64,000 nt of DNA from Dicyema japonicum (GCA_011109175.1 RDEW01000045.1:401553-465552), one strand, 5' to 3'; positions 1 through 11,645 are shown, counted from the stretch's first letter. The notes: generated by a model from the letters alone, not told the origin. Numbers and translations are program-made.

Positions 1-297
1 AGGTAATGATTTAAGAATAAAACGGTACCCTCGAATTGTTAACAAATCTATTAATAGAATCCAATTTTCATACATTAATGGTAGATAATGCTGATTTTAT
101 GAGTTATAGATTAATTAGAATAATCCCCATCGTAATTGAGACAACAGGAGGAATAAGCTGGAAATCGCTTCTTTTCTTAAAGAAACTAGGACGTCTAGCT
201 ACATTAAAAAGCGTGAGACTAGGTGGCTTCTCCATTTGATCTCTGTAGGGATCGGGAGAGGCAAATCAACGTCAATTATGTTGGGGGATTACTTTTG
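1..297 (+). pseudogene. Family C LINE fragment: 3' end of the RLE nuclease domain
   Basis: The two open frames (about 36-205, then the next frame from about 201 to the TGA at 295-297) align with the C-terminus of the family C element at 15297-18290: a VIETTGG segment, then a KKRETRWL segment matching its RERRETEWL, then a short tail and stop. This is the last part of a restriction-like endonuclease (RLE) domain. One frame break lies near 205. The element is cut by the window edge, so its true length is unknown. Identification rests on similarity to the copy inside this window. Confidence 0.6.
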
Positions 298-927
298 ATT
301 GATTTTTGTGTTGTTGATTATTTATCAAATAATGAAAGTTAAAGCTGTTGTTTATGTCCGATTGTGAAACGACAAAAATCGATAATTTCAATTTTGTTCT
401 ACTGAAAATAATTTAGTGCTTATTTTGATAAGGGTAGAACACTTACGAGGAGATTTCGAAAATAATTTTTCACAATTAAAACAATTATGAAAACTTATAA
501 TTTAGTCTTTGATTTTAGTGAATTGTTAGTGTTATTTATTGTAAGTGCTAATGATATACTTAAGGTGATTGTTAGGGGTAGACATAGGATGTATGCTAAT
601 GTTAGACTTATAAGATATGATATGGATATATTTGGTGATTTGTGGTATTGGATTTTTGGTTCGACACAGAGCTGTCTTTTGTACGTGGTAAACAGCGTGA
701 CAAAAAACATTGTTGCTGATGTGTTGAGCCTCCGCTTCGAGAGTCACAATTCCATCTTGTTATTGGAGGACTGAATCACTGAGATCCTGATTTGACGGCT
801 TTTGCTCGTCTCCCAATTAGGAAGTTATTATTATTATTAACAAGCCAAAAATCACCAGCTAGAACTAATTAAACCGAACAAAATAAAAAAGAGAACAAAA
901 AAAAGATGAAAGAAAGGCTTTAAAACA
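298..927. other. No recognised gene; ends in a short (TTA)n run
   Basis: An open frame at 487-774 (+) resembles nothing I know and is low in complexity. The stretch 770-840 ends in four to five TTA repeats, like the 3' tails of the LINEs elsewhere in the window, so it may be a LINE or SINE tail. Confidence 0.3.
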
Positions 928-1602
928 AAAATGTTACCACAACAGTGAAGTTCGGAAAAGGGAACGTAATGGTTTGGAGCGCATTCACATCGGAATGTTT
1001 TTCGGAACTTATGTGGAAAAGGAATTATTAATGGGAACTTAAGCATCTTGGCAGATAATTTGTTGCCTTTTTTGGAGAAAACAGGAATACGGTCTCTAAT
1101 TTTTCAGCGAGATAATGATGATCCAAAGCACACCTGCTAGGTGGCTAAAGATTTTTCAATGAACAGGGAATTGAGTTATTACAATGGCCCCCTCAAAGTC
1201 CCGATTTGAATCCAATCGAGCACGTGTGGGCCTCCATGAAACAAAAAATAAGGGGAACCGAATTAAAAAAAGAGTGACCTATTCGAAGAATTGAAAAAAA
1301 TTTGGAACGATCTCACGATAGAATATGCGAAATCGCTTATTGGGTCAATGCAAAGTAGAATTTTAGAAGCAATAAATGCTCAAGGGGGTCATACTAAATT
1401 GTGAACTATTTTTTGTTCTCTTTTTTAATTTGTTTGAAAAAATTGGGTTTAAATACTTACCAAAATATTTGACGTTTGGATTTTTGTAAAAGGCAAAAGT
1501 TAAGCTTATAATTTAAAATTCAATTTTTTATTAAAAAAATTAATCTTTATTCAGAAAAAAATTGAGAAATTGGCTGTTCCGTTTTTTATTTGCATCGCTG
1601 TA
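928..1602 (+). mobile_element. Tc1-like DNA transposon remnant
   Basis: Broken frames from 928 to 1402 read as a Tc1 transposase: a VKFGKGNVMVWSAF segment, then FQRDNDDPKHT with the second catalytic aspartate, then SPDLNPIEHVWASMK with the third acidic residue, ending INAQGGHTKL and a stop at about 1402. An in-frame TAG and at least two frameshifts make it inactive. A non-coding 3' arm follows, ending near 1600 in a terminal-repeat-like sequence next to a TA (1601-1602), the Tc1 target. The 5' arm and the first catalytic aspartate are missing. Confidence 0.75.
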
Positions 1603-1630
1603 TGTGTGCTGAAAATCATGAGGGTGTCAA

Positions 1631-1852
1631 ATGTTAGTCTCAGAATCTTGGCTTGTTTCTTATTTGGGATTAGTTCACCATTCAAAAATAGTTCAGCCGA
1701 ATAGCTTGATAGCCTTCTATTCGAAGAAAAAAAGAGAGGTAAAGGACTTTTCTGACATTGAATTTCTTTTCAACCATTCATGGAGTCTTTCCAGAATACT
1801 TTGTAACGGTGACAAGGGTAAACCATGTGGCACGCCGTTTGAAAGAAATTGA
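1631..1852 (+). other. Unrecognised open frame
   Basis: A 73-codon open frame with no family resemblance that I can see. It lies between the Tc1 remnant and the 3' limit of a minus-strand LINE and is probably chance or decayed transposon sequence. Confidence 0.1.
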
Positions 1853-1869
1853 GACCGATTGGCAGGATT

Positions 1870-2805
1870 TTGTTACGACTTTTCTTCTTCTACCAGTGAG
1901 AAAGTTCCCGAGCCATTTTCTTTGAATTCTTTCCAATTCGCAAAGCTGTAGTTAGTTATTGTTGGGCATTGTCCTTTTATCCGTGACCTTGTTTTGACCT
2001 CCAAAAATATTGGGTTGTGGTCACTTCTGGTGTCATAATTCACTGACCAGTCAATAAGTGGGGCCAAGGACGGTGATGACAATGAGATGTCGATAGAAAA
2101 GGTTTATCATTAGGTCGAGTAGGTGTTCTTGTATGAGATGCAGGATCATTGAGTATACATAGGCTGTGGAGGTCCTCAATTATCATCTTCCCTCTTTTGT
2201 CGTAGGTTTGTCCTGTCAGCCACAGTGAGTGCTTCGCATTGAAGTCACCACAGATAATCACATCCTTTAGTGACGCGAGAGGAGTGAGTCTGGGAGCACT
2301 GGACGAGCAGGAACTTAGCGGTGGGAAATATGCGTTGACAATTATTATTGATAGTCTTGGGAATCGTACTTTGGTAACCAAAAGTTCGAGATTTCCATAT
2401 CCTTAAGCTTAACTAAGTACTGTTAGTTAAGTCCTCAATTGGAATGCCGTTGCAGATAACTGTGAGAAGACCCCCACCAAGTTTGCCAATTCTGTCTTAG
2501 CGAATTACTGTGAATCCCGGAAATACCGGTGTTAAATTCTTTGGAGAAAGTGGATAGGTTGAAGATATAGGCTAATGAATTAGCAACAGATCAATGTGAT
2601 TTTCTTTCACAAATGTCCGAAGTTCGAGTATCTTGTTCTTGATTCCATTTATGTTTAGTTGGACTATTCTGGCTGGTTTACCTCAACGTCTCCGCAGCGG
2701 CGCAGGCCTTCCTTATTGGTTCACCCGTGAAGATAGGGGAAAGTGTGTTTCTTTTTTTCAAATGCCACCACGTCGTCGGCGAGCCACATGACATTGCTAA
2801 TTCTT
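1870..2805 (-). mobile_element. Family A (CR1/Jockey-like) LINE, 5' part with decayed 2A and APE endonuclease
   Basis: Reading leftwards from about 2800, the sequence matches the 5' end of the family A copy at 30170: the same start region, the same RRCGDVE segment, then an APE-type endonuclease with VIICGDFNAKHSLW (2040-2381) and SDHNPIFL (about 2020). The reverse transcriptase is absent; the element stops near 1870. At 2671-2705 the 2A motif has lost its NPGP core through a small deletion that also shifts the frame. Keeping a 5' end while losing the 3' end is the reverse of normal LINE truncation, so a later deletion or rearrangement is likely. Confidence 0.7.
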
Positions 2806-3639
2806 TTTAGCAAGTTCGTAAGCAAAGATCAAGTTCTGGAAGATGGTCGTTTCAAATATCTTTTGTAAAGATGGTTGAATTTTATATATTTTTATTAATT
2901 TATTTATTTAATTAGTTTTAAAAGCTGTTTTACAATATGGTAAACCTTTTACTACAATAGTACATTATTCAACGTGTATAGACTCGTTGTTGTGGTCTTT
3001 TTCTTTTTACTGTTTTATAGTCTTTTTTTATTGTATTGTAGTATATTTTCTTAAATATAATATGTATTATTGGTTCGTCAAATAGTGTTGAAGGATGTTA
3101 TCAAAATGTCTGATATATATATATTTTGGTGATCTATAAATATTGATTATTCTCCACTATTTGATTGTTCGATCTTTATTTCCCAATTTTTTCTATGGCT
3201 ATTTCGGAACTTTATTGTAATTTTGAAATTCAATTTGTTTCCCATGATTTTCCTTGGAATTTTTGATCGTCGGCTTCCCTCTTCCTTTAGGAATAATTAT
3301 TCCACTTGATAATGTTGTATACTTTTTATTTATTCAAACTTTCTTAAATTTGCCATTTATTGTAATTCTCTATTTTTCAATGATATATGCCACAATTTTT
3401 GAAATTTATTTTTTTAATAATTAAAATATTGACCACCTTTTTTTCAAATTTTGAAACTTAAGATTATTTCTGCTCCTGAATTATTTAATAATGCCTCACT
3501 GTCTTAGTTTATGAATTTAGCAATTATCCAAAATCAATATCTATTAACACATTTATTTATTGCATTAGTTATGAATCCCAGGAACAACGCAGAATTATAT
3601 AAAACATCAATAATCTCTTCATATTCTAAACCTTCCTTG
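2806..3639. other. AT-rich stretch without a recognisable gene
   Basis: Long T and A runs with many stops on both strands. The part nearest 3640 may still belong to the 3' flank of the pogo element that follows. I see no coding, RNA or repeat structure that I can support. Confidence 0.3.
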
Positions 3640-4310
3640 AATCAATGGCACATTAAGGTATATTTCTTCATTTTTAGGATGGCTATATGAAAATTCTTAC
3701 TACGCGTTTTTTATCGAATATTTTGATTCCATTTGTAATTCAACATCATCAAAAGAAAGAAAATCCATTAAAGCGTTAAGATAATTCGACATAAAAAATT
3801 AATAACACCCATGTCTAACGATTGAATTAATGAGGTTGCATTTTTTGGAAGAAAAAAACAATTCAATGTTGAAAGATGGATATTACTGTGACAACTTGCG
3901 TAATCAAGAAACAAAACAATTTTTCTCTTTTGCTTAATCATTTGTTCATTTGTATTGGTGAGCGAAGTAATAAATATTTCTGATGTCATCCTATAATTTT
4001 TGGATGATGAATAGAAAACTCCATGTTTTCAGGGTCAAATTTTTTCATACAGTATGGAGATTTAATTTTCCCCACTGATAATGGTTCAATTTTTCCTCAC
4101 TGATAATGGGTTCAATTTTTCTCCACGAACACTGACCTTTTCCTTGCTTCTTTTAATACCGAAGCAGTCTTCACTAGGAGTTGCAAATGATTTTGACGGA
4201 ATCCCCTTAATAAATAATCCAGTCTCGTCGCAATTAAAAATATTTTGAAGACCATATTCTTTTCGTATTCACCATAAAGTAGGACACGGCTCTGGTGCCT
4301 CAAAATTTGG
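3640..4310 (-). pseudogene. Pogo/Tigger transposase remnant (DDE core)
   Basis: From 4310 down, frames carry an ENIF-like segment, a GKIKSPYCMKKF segment and KRKIVLFLDYASCH (second catalytic aspartate, about 3900), then FFLPKNATSLIQSLDMG (third aspartate, about 3810). This is the DDE_1 domain of pogo/Tigger elements. It is broken by frameshifts, and the N-terminal DNA-binding half is not visible. A short tandem duplication lies at 4084-4124. At least three more copies of this family lie at 4440-4832, 5447-6542 and 39356-40930. Confidence 0.7.
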
Positions 4311-4439
4311 AGGTAAAAATAATTCTTTATTTTTTTCCTACATTCTTTGTTTTTTTAATATCTTTAGATAAAATCTTACGAAATTTGTATTATTTTGTTA
4401 GAGTTTGTGGCATAAATTAATGATTATTTTTTTCTAATT
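4311..4439. other. Short AT-rich spacer between two pogo fragments
   Basis: No gene seen. It probably belongs to one of the two flanking pogo remnants. Confidence 0.3.
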
Positions 4440-4832
4440 CATTCATTGAAAATATGATTGTTTTGAATGTTGCCTACTCATAATCATCATAAAACATTTT
4501 ATTGGCTGTCTTTTCTTGAATCACGTTGTGGACAGTATTTTCGATGTGATTTTCTTCAATTGAATGTGTTTTTCTATTATATGTTCATTTATTTTTCGCC
4601 AACAATTTTCAATCACATCTGAAGAAATACTTGTATACGTAATTCCAATAATCGTTATCACATGATTTCAGTTTGATTTCAATTAGTTTTGGAAAAATAA
4701 GTTCTTCGGAAAAAAGAGTAAAAGATATTAAATTAATAAATCTTGACTTTAAATGCCTTTATTATTCCCATGTCTAATGGCTCTACAAGTGACGTTTCAT
4801 TATTTAACCACTTCACAAGAGCCATATTACTT
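4440..4832 (-). pseudogene. Pogo/Tigger transposase, C-terminal fragment
   Basis: At 4740-4832 the frame reads NNETSLVEPLDMGIIKAFK, the segment around the third catalytic aspartate. Further down (about 4590-4650) comes IENCWRKINEH, matching TILNCWKKINEQ in the copy at 5594-6196. The N-terminal side is replaced without a break by a family B LINE sequence running in the same frame, so the junction at about 4833 forms a chimeric open frame. Confidence 0.6.
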
Positions 4833-5245
4833 ATAGACCCGCAGTGTGGCGCATAAAAATTTATAATTGTCAGAAAGCTCTTCAAAGGAGGTAAGTCTTT
4901 TAGACGGGTTTGTATGACACAGATGCTGTCATTCACACTCCATACACGGTGGACTGCACTTGTCAACTTTGAGTGGATGGTAAATCCAAGTCCATAATAT
5001 TTAGAGTCGCTCAGTTGACATATTATTCGATATTCGCCATAGTTCTCATCAAGACTACAAGTAACTTTCGTCTCTTGTAGGCATCCAATAGATACTTGGT
5101 ATCTCACCAGGTCGTAGATAAGCCTCTAGCATTGAACGTAAGGGGCTTTAGACGAGATACATCCCTTTGTATCCTTTGAATCTTAGACATTTTTCTTAAC
5201 TGCGATCCAATTAAGAAACGAGGCACGTCATCATTTTAACAAAAA
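4833..5245 (-). mobile_element. Family B (RTE-like) LINE, 5' end fragment
   Basis: Starting near 5245 this holds the conserved family B leader (a TGACGTGCCTC motif, as at 36140 and 57085), an ATG with a following LTFNARGLS, then the APE endonuclease segments GCLQETK, SDSKYYGLGF and INFYAPHCG. It ends abruptly at about 4833 inside the endonuclease, fused to pogo sequence. As with the family A piece at 1870-2805, a 5' end is kept while the 3' end is gone. Confidence 0.65.
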
Positions 5246-5446
5246 AACTATTTTTTGGCAGAAATAATAGTTTAACATTCAAATAAGAAAAATTTTTTCA
5301 CATGTTGCATTGTCTAGCTTCAACAATATTTTTCTATTTTGACAAATCATTTTTTCGTTCAGCTTGCACAGCAATATTAAAAATGTCTAAAGTATACAAG
5401 AATTTTTTGATGCTGCATACATCACTCCGTCTTCAATTTAGTATTA
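5246..5446. other. No recognised gene
   Basis: Short AT-rich stretch between the family B fragment and the Tigger terminal repeat at 5447. The open frame at 5302-5499 (+) has no recognisable content. Confidence 0.3.
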
Positions 5447-6542
5447 CAGTAGGACTCCGCCCCAATAGAAAAGTGTCCCAAATATATAGAGTATACTAAA
5501 TTATTACATTTTTAACCTCTCTATTCGTATTTTTAAATAATTATTTTTACAATACAATGTTTTGCTTCATATTGCAAAAAGGAATCAATTTATTTATGAA
5601 AAATAATCAGTTATTTTGTTCACAATGGAATATTTGTTTCTTAGCATTTTTGAAATTTTAGTCCTAAATTCATAGTATTCTTTAAGCCCTTCAGGACAAA
5701 TGTTAAATAATGATGATTCAAGAATATTCATAATATTTATTGTATCTTTTAAATATAGCCCATCCATCTCATTATTTCCATTATACAAAGCCTCATTGTC
5801 TTCTATTCCATTTATTTCAAGTTCTGTTAAATCTGAAATATGTTCATCAATTAATTCGGATTCTTTTTTTGAATTTGTTTCATGGACAAATGTTCTTTGC
5901 TCATTTATCTTTTTCCAACAATTCAATATTGTAGTTTTTGTTACACGAGTCCATGCTTCTCCCACAAATGCGAATACTTGTCTCATATTGATCTTCAACA
6001 GGGCATCATAGTATTTATTAGCATCGTCAAGACATATTATTTCATAAAGAAAATTCTTATAACATGATTTGAATGAGTTTATGATCCCCATATCTAAAGG
6101 TTGAAGAAGTGCTGTTGTGTTTTTAGGAAGTTTAAGAAATGATAAGTTTGAATATTCCTGACATTTGTGACAACGAGCATTATCCATAATAATCAAAATT
6201 TTCCTGTTTTTTTAACCATTTCGAAGTTTATTTTTTGTAGCCATGTATCAAAAATATGCATCGTCATCCATGCATTTTTTGAAGCTGTATATAAACCTAA
6301 ATTTAACCCAACACAATATACCCCATAATCTTCTGTATTTATATTTTTTAAGCATCTTGGGGATTTGAATTTCCCGATAACAAGGGGTTTTAATTTCTCG
6401 CCTTCACGGCTGCAGCATAAAAGAACTGAAACTCGTTCTTTACATTTCGTTTTACCAAAACAATCATCATTTGAAGAGACAAATGATCTACATGAATCTT
6501 TTTTAATAAAAAGAGAAGTTTCGTCGCATTTAAAGTTTTATT
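5447..6542 (-). mobile_element. Pogo/Tigger transposon, 3' part (transposase and terminal repeat)
   Basis: Transposase frames run from about 6540 to 5594: KCDETSLF (first catalytic aspartate), KERVSVLLCC, KLKPLVIGK, then after one frameshift near 6200 IIMDNARCH (second aspartate) and LPKNTTALLQPLDMG (third). The C-terminal tail is long and acidic. Past the stop, a sequence beginning CAGTAGGACTCC at 5447, preceded by TA, looks like the terminal inverted repeat; its partner, CAGTATGACCTCC read on the minus strand, ends at 10685. The element is split by the family D LINE at 6543-10075. CDET lies at the very edge of that insertion, and the N-terminal HTH half is not found on the other side. Confidence 0.7.
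6532..6542. repeat. Left target-site duplication of the family D LINE
   Basis: The 11-mer AAAGTTTTATT here recurs at 10076-10086, flanking the family D element exactly. Confidence 0.55.
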
Positions 6543-9500
6543 TTTTTAGTAATCGTTAAAACAAAACAAACAATAGTCATATCATCTAACTAATGTATCA
6601 ACGACCAGGCCAGCACCCACCGGGACTCTCTTGGTAGTATCTCCGCTTCCCTTCCTATTTTTTGGATCATCCAACTCTTTATCAGTGTCGCGTCGCCTCT
6701 TTCCCAAATTGCATCCAGTAAGAGGATTCTTCATCATTTCCCAATTATTGTTAATCGCCATCGTTATTTGTTCAAATCCGTGTTTATATTCTACAAGCAT
6801 GCTCTCTAAAGTCTTCTTCAGCGCAATCGTTTGGATGTACGCTCGGGTGATGGTCGTAATTCCAATGATGTCCATGTATGATTTGAAATACCTGGAGACA
6901 ATTCCATCCCAGGTAAGAACAATTGGGAGTATCTTTACTTTGGCTTTGTAAATGAACTCTAGTTCACTCGCAAGAATGTCGTATTTATGTAGTTTTTCAA
7001 CTTCGACAGCCTTGAGATTGTCCATTGATGTTACTCCAATTTCAATTAGCCATATTTGGTTCATTTTTTTATCGTACAAGAAAATGTTAGGCTTGTTATA
7101 TTGGACTTTGGACTCCGTTGGAATGGTCTTATCAACTCGGATCTCGGCATGCTGATTTGTGATGATGCTTTGAATAGAATGTGACTTCAATTTTTTGGAT
7201 TTTTTAAATCCAAATTTTCTAGATAAATGCATGTGAATGCATTTAACTATTTCATTGTGTCGTCTTGTATAGTCTGAGTTTAGCATTCTGTTACACCTCG
7301 TAGCCAAATGATCGACAGTTTTTTTCGAGGAATTACAATGTGGACATTTTAGACCAAGATCCCGGAAAAAGATATTATCATCGCTTCAGACTTGGGAGAA
7401 ATATTTCCATTTGTGATCCATGTAGACGATGATTTTATGTCAAATGTATCATTCTCAAGTGATTCAAATAATATTGAATGTAGGCTTTTCTTTTTGATGA
7501 TAGACAGGAGAGAGTTAATCTGTGAACTCTTTAGATTCTCCACAATGTCTATGGTTGGGCCCATTTGGTATTTTACCCGCAGGAATTCTGTGATTGTGGC
7601 CATATGTGTTTTTCTTAGCTGTTCGGCCCACAGAATTCCAGCTTTTCTCAGAGAAATCTTTTTCCGCCTTTCAAGGCTTGTTTTAAACTCAAGTAGCATT
7701 TTTTCTGACTTAAAAGTAACTGATATCAGCCCTCTTCCCAGCGTACTCCTTGGTAAGTATAATCTTTCCTTGGAAGCCGGTTTCATATGAATACCCAAAC
7801 GCATAAGTAATTTTCTGACTAATCTATCAAATTCCTCATATTCACCGGGTTCCATCTCGAGAAGACCAATATAATAATTAAAAAGGGATAGAGCATGTTC
7901 ATTTATGGCTTTAAACAAATTGACCGAATTCAATTTCGTTTTTGACAGTTTTTCAATACGATCTTGCACCTCCTCTTTGATATTTTTAAGTACAACTTCT
8001 TTAACTACTTTGCTGGAATTGTCTTCTAACACCCCCAAATAGCGATAACTATCCACTCCATCCATTAGTTTAGCATCATTCGATAGTAAATAACTATTTG
8101 TCAAAATTCTTTTCTAAGCCGGACAATTTAAAGTAAGCATTCACATCTTTCATCATGCATGCCAGTGTCCCTTCCTCTTTTGCCAAAAGTTTCAAATCAT
8201 CGATGAATAAGAAATGATTCGCAGAAAAAGTAAAAGAATTAGATTCAGCAATATTGATAGACATGCTCGGATATTTTGCAGACAACATTCTGCTTAGTGG
8301 ATCCAAAACAAATAAAAATAATTGAGTATTCCACGTTCAATATTAATCGTTCCCAATATCTTTTTCCCCAATCTTAATGACACACGCCAGTTTGGAATTA
8401 TTGATATTACAAACTTGGTTATCCATTCTGGTAGTCCCGAGCTTTCCAGGATTTTAATAAGATACTCGTGACTCACTGAATCAAACGCTTTTCTAACATC
8501 AATCCATGCACAGAATAGTTTGTTTTCATGGGCTTTGTTAACACATCTGTTTAAAAGTGCCAATTCCTTTGCTCCTTGACAGTGTCGTTTTGTCCCAAGC
8601 TGATACTCAGTAATTAAATCATAAGTTTCAGCATATTGTGCAATTTTTTCGTTTACACATTTCGTAACCAGCTCGTATAAGCACGGCATACATGTAATCG
8701 GTCTAAGATCCTTAGGGTCAACAGAGTTCTTCTTCTTTGGGATTAGGTATGTAATCCCCATATAAAACCATCTTTTCGGTTGACTTTTCCCACTAATGAT
8801 ATCTCTGATCTCTTTAAATAAATATTGATGAAGAGAATCCAACTTCTTGATAAAGAAGTTATATACGCAATCAACTCCGGGGGCTTTCCAATTTGGGAGG
8901 TACTCAATTAAATTTGATATAAAATTATCGTTTATATCAGATTCTTGCTGTTCAACTCCCGTTATTCTCTTGTTCATTCCAAAACTCAAATCATTTTTAT
9001 CCTTTTTTCCCAAACCTCTGTCCAAAATTTAAAGCATTCGGATGTGTCAAAGCCATCAATGCACTCAATGTCAGAATCTGACTTAAGTTTTCTATAGAAT
9101 GACCTTCTGTTCAACTCAAAATTTCGATTATCAGTTCCATATTGTCGCCTCGAGTCTGCAATCGACAACTTTTTGTTTAAAATTCTAATTTGGTCATTTA
9201 TTGCGGTTGATATCGTTTCAAATTCACCCATTTTGCATTTTTGTAATTGTAGGAACACAGAATGTCGACTGCTTTTTTCTTTTCCTCGCCTGTAATAGTA
9301 GACATAAAGAAATTTGATATTACTAGATTATTTTCAGCTAAAATTTCAATCTTCTTTTGTATTCTTTGCCTCCAGTTCGATTTGAAAGGTTCCTTCATTG
9401 TGATTTGTTGATATACACACTGAGCAGAGTATATCAAACATGAAATGTCTTCAATACTTGAAGGTATGTTATTCGATGTATATTCGATTAAAGATTTATT

Positions 9501-10075
9501 TAGCATTTCAATTAAATTGTCATTTACAAACTGGAAAGGAATCTTCCTTGTTTGACGCCTTTCATCGATTTTCTTTGAACTATTTGCATCAATCTGACTC
9601 AATAATTCTTCAAAGGTTTTATTGTATAATGCCAAATCAGGTGCCTTATCCATTTTAATTCCAATTTTAGGTATTGTACTATTACTCTGATGACAGGAGA
9701 CAAGTCTCTTCAACTCATAAACGGATTTCTTTTTTCCAAATTTAGAATTAAAATAATTGGCTATGAATGGCCACCCTCCTCTAGGTACTCGTTTGAGGCG
9801 GTCTTTGACACAAGTTAAAAGAGATGAGATCCATTCTCCGGGATTAGAAGAGTCAATAGAGTCGCAGATAGCATTCAGAGAACACAAAGTTGAGCTGGTC
9901 TGTTGAGGACCGTTACTGTAATTGACTTGGGCATTAAAATGGCCATGAACAGGCAAATCCACACTTTCTCGAACTCCATTTATTAAATATTCTGTGGACG
10001 CGTCCATGGGAATGACTTTTTCAGACTGGGAAAAACCAAACATCATTACACCACTAGACAATTCTCTTTTTTTAT
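6543..10075 (-). mobile_element. Family D: nearly full-length R2-like LINE (Myb-like, RT, CCHC, RLE)
   Basis: One polyprotein is spread over six overlapping frames (10061-9198, 9258-8986, 9025-8294, 8306-8094, 8104-7349, then about 7380-6582). In order: an N-terminal region with a Myb/SANT-like GGWPFIANYF segment; RT fingers LPNWKAPGVD; RT motif WIDVRKAFDSVSH; catalytic box LFIDDLKLLA; thumb; zinc knuckle CPHCNSSKKTVDHLATRC (about 7345-7290); and an RLE with KPNIFLYD and LIEIGVTS plus LTWDGIVSRYF. The order matches R2/R4-type LINEs. Four of the five frame changes are single-base losses, so the element may be intact apart from sequence errors. The RLE reads KPN where PD is usual. A C-terminal fragment of the same family lies at 49204-49434. 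Confidence 0.8.
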
Positions 10076-10086
10076 AAAGTTTTATT
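10076..10086. repeat. Right target-site duplication of the family D LINE
   Basis: AAAGTTTTATT, identical to 6532-6542. Confidence 0.55.
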
Positions 10087-10685
10087 ATAATAAAAGAATT
10101 TAAAAGAGATAATAACTCATTAATTATAGTTTTGATAAATATAATTAATTTTTATTCCGAAGTTACTTAGTATCTTAAAATCATAGGGATTGGAGGACCT
10201 TGGTAAAATGTTCCACTTACCCATAGGACCCCTTAAATCAATTTTTATAAGATTTGAAAAAGATGACTTTTTTACCTAAATATATCGAGGACCTTAGTAA
10301 AATATCTCGAGATGTTGATTGATGAACTTATCCAAAACCTGAGAAAATTAATTGGAGACCGTTTTGAATGGGGGAAATTTTGAAAGAGGCTATTTTGAAT
10401 GGGACTTCTATTTCCTTAGAAATTTTAATCCTTAACTTAGACTAAGCTTACGAGCAATAATCACAAGAATGCAAAATTACACGATGCTTCAAAATAAAAT
10501 TTTATATAATTAATTTTAATATTAATAGCAAATATGTATATAAATTAAAAATCCAGTACCCCACTTAGAGGTTCCGATAATTTTTAAATTTGGAAAATAC
10601 CGCATAAAAATTATGCCATTTTGATACTACCCTAATAATAAAGGTTTCCCAAGCCAGAGGTCTGTCCCAAATGGAGGTCATACTG
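10087..10685 (-). mobile_element. Pogo/Tigger transposon, 5' part (non-coding) with terminal repeat
   Basis: On the minus strand the stretch starts at 10685 with CAGTATGACCTCCATTTGG, preceded by TA (10686-10687), and pairs loosely with the 5447 end. Further copies of GGACC-type short motifs lie at 10190-10300. I find no HTH or transposase N-terminus, so the coding start of this element is lost or diverged. Confidence 0.45.
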
Positions 10686-10687
10686 TA

Positions 10688-10959
10688 GTAATATTGAAAT
10701 ACAATTTTAAATAACATTGACGTATCTTCCAAATTTGCCATTTGAGACTGAGGTAGATGACATCAACCGTTTAATACTTTGATTAAATCTATATTTTTTG
10801 TAGAATAAAATGCATTTTTTATCTTGCACTATGGACATCCTGCTTTTCCAATAACATGCCTGATATTTAGTTCTCAATTTCGTACGGCAACAGACTCAGG
10901 TAACTCAATTTATCTCGTGGAATGGATTATTTTTATTAAAAGCACTTTCACAGAACCAA
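10688..10959. other. No recognised gene
   Basis: AT-rich, with no open frame of note. Confidence 0.3.
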
Positions 10960-11645
10960 TAACGTTATATTAACTTTTCACACGTATCAAAATCTGCTTC
11001 ATTATGGGTCTCCATCGCCCTCTGCTTTGCGCATCTGTCCTTAGTTCTTCTGCAGATTTAAGTTTTCTTCCAGGACACATGACGAATGGAATAGTTTCAC
11101 GGATAAGTTGAGTCAGGAGTTTGTTTCTTTATTATTGTCCTCAGATTCCTTTGTAGGTATTCCGAGTGTGACAGGTGCAAAGCATATAAGTTTTAGCCAG
11201 GATTCCCAACTGTCAGAGGATAGTGCGTGATCAATGGCATCTGAAAGACACGTTGCTGCGGCAATTCGTACTCCTTTAGGGATTTTTACTGGGATCTTCA
11301 TGGCTTTCCTGAGGTTCGAGATCTTTAAGAGAGTATGGTCTGTATGTGTCAGTGTAAAGTTTGACTGAGTTATTTTTTCCCACCTGGGGGCCTCCATTCC
11401 AATACAAGAGGGGCACAGCCAACTCGACAGCGTCTCGGCGCAAGCTTTACTCATTTTTATGCAGCCCAAATGGGCGAATGATTCACATTGTGTGCAGTTA
11501 ATCCCATATTTCCTGATGTTCGATTGTCCACATAAAAAAACATACCTGATTTGTCCGTACTGGATTTGTTCCTCGTACTTTGTCTTCTTTTCGTTCTTTA
11601 TTTTCCATGAGATTTTTGTTGATCACACCACACCACTTAATAAAC
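10960..11645 (-). mobile_element. Family C LINE, 5' end fragment with PHD-type zinc finger
   Basis: On the minus strand it begins near 11645 with the TGGTGTGGTGT leader also found before family C at 15320. Then comes a cysteine/histidine cluster, INCTQCESFAHLGC followed by WLCPSC (about 11495-11400), spaced like the second half of a PHD finger, then IPVKIPKGVRIAAATCLSDAI, which matches IMIKIPKAARVPAADCL in the 15.5-kb copy. It decays below 11113 and fades near 10960. It sits head-to-tail behind another family C fragment. Confidence 0.6.

Noticed and set aside
5700-6067. Plus-strand open frames of up to 103 codons
   Set aside because: Antisense shadows of the pogo transposase at 5594-6196.
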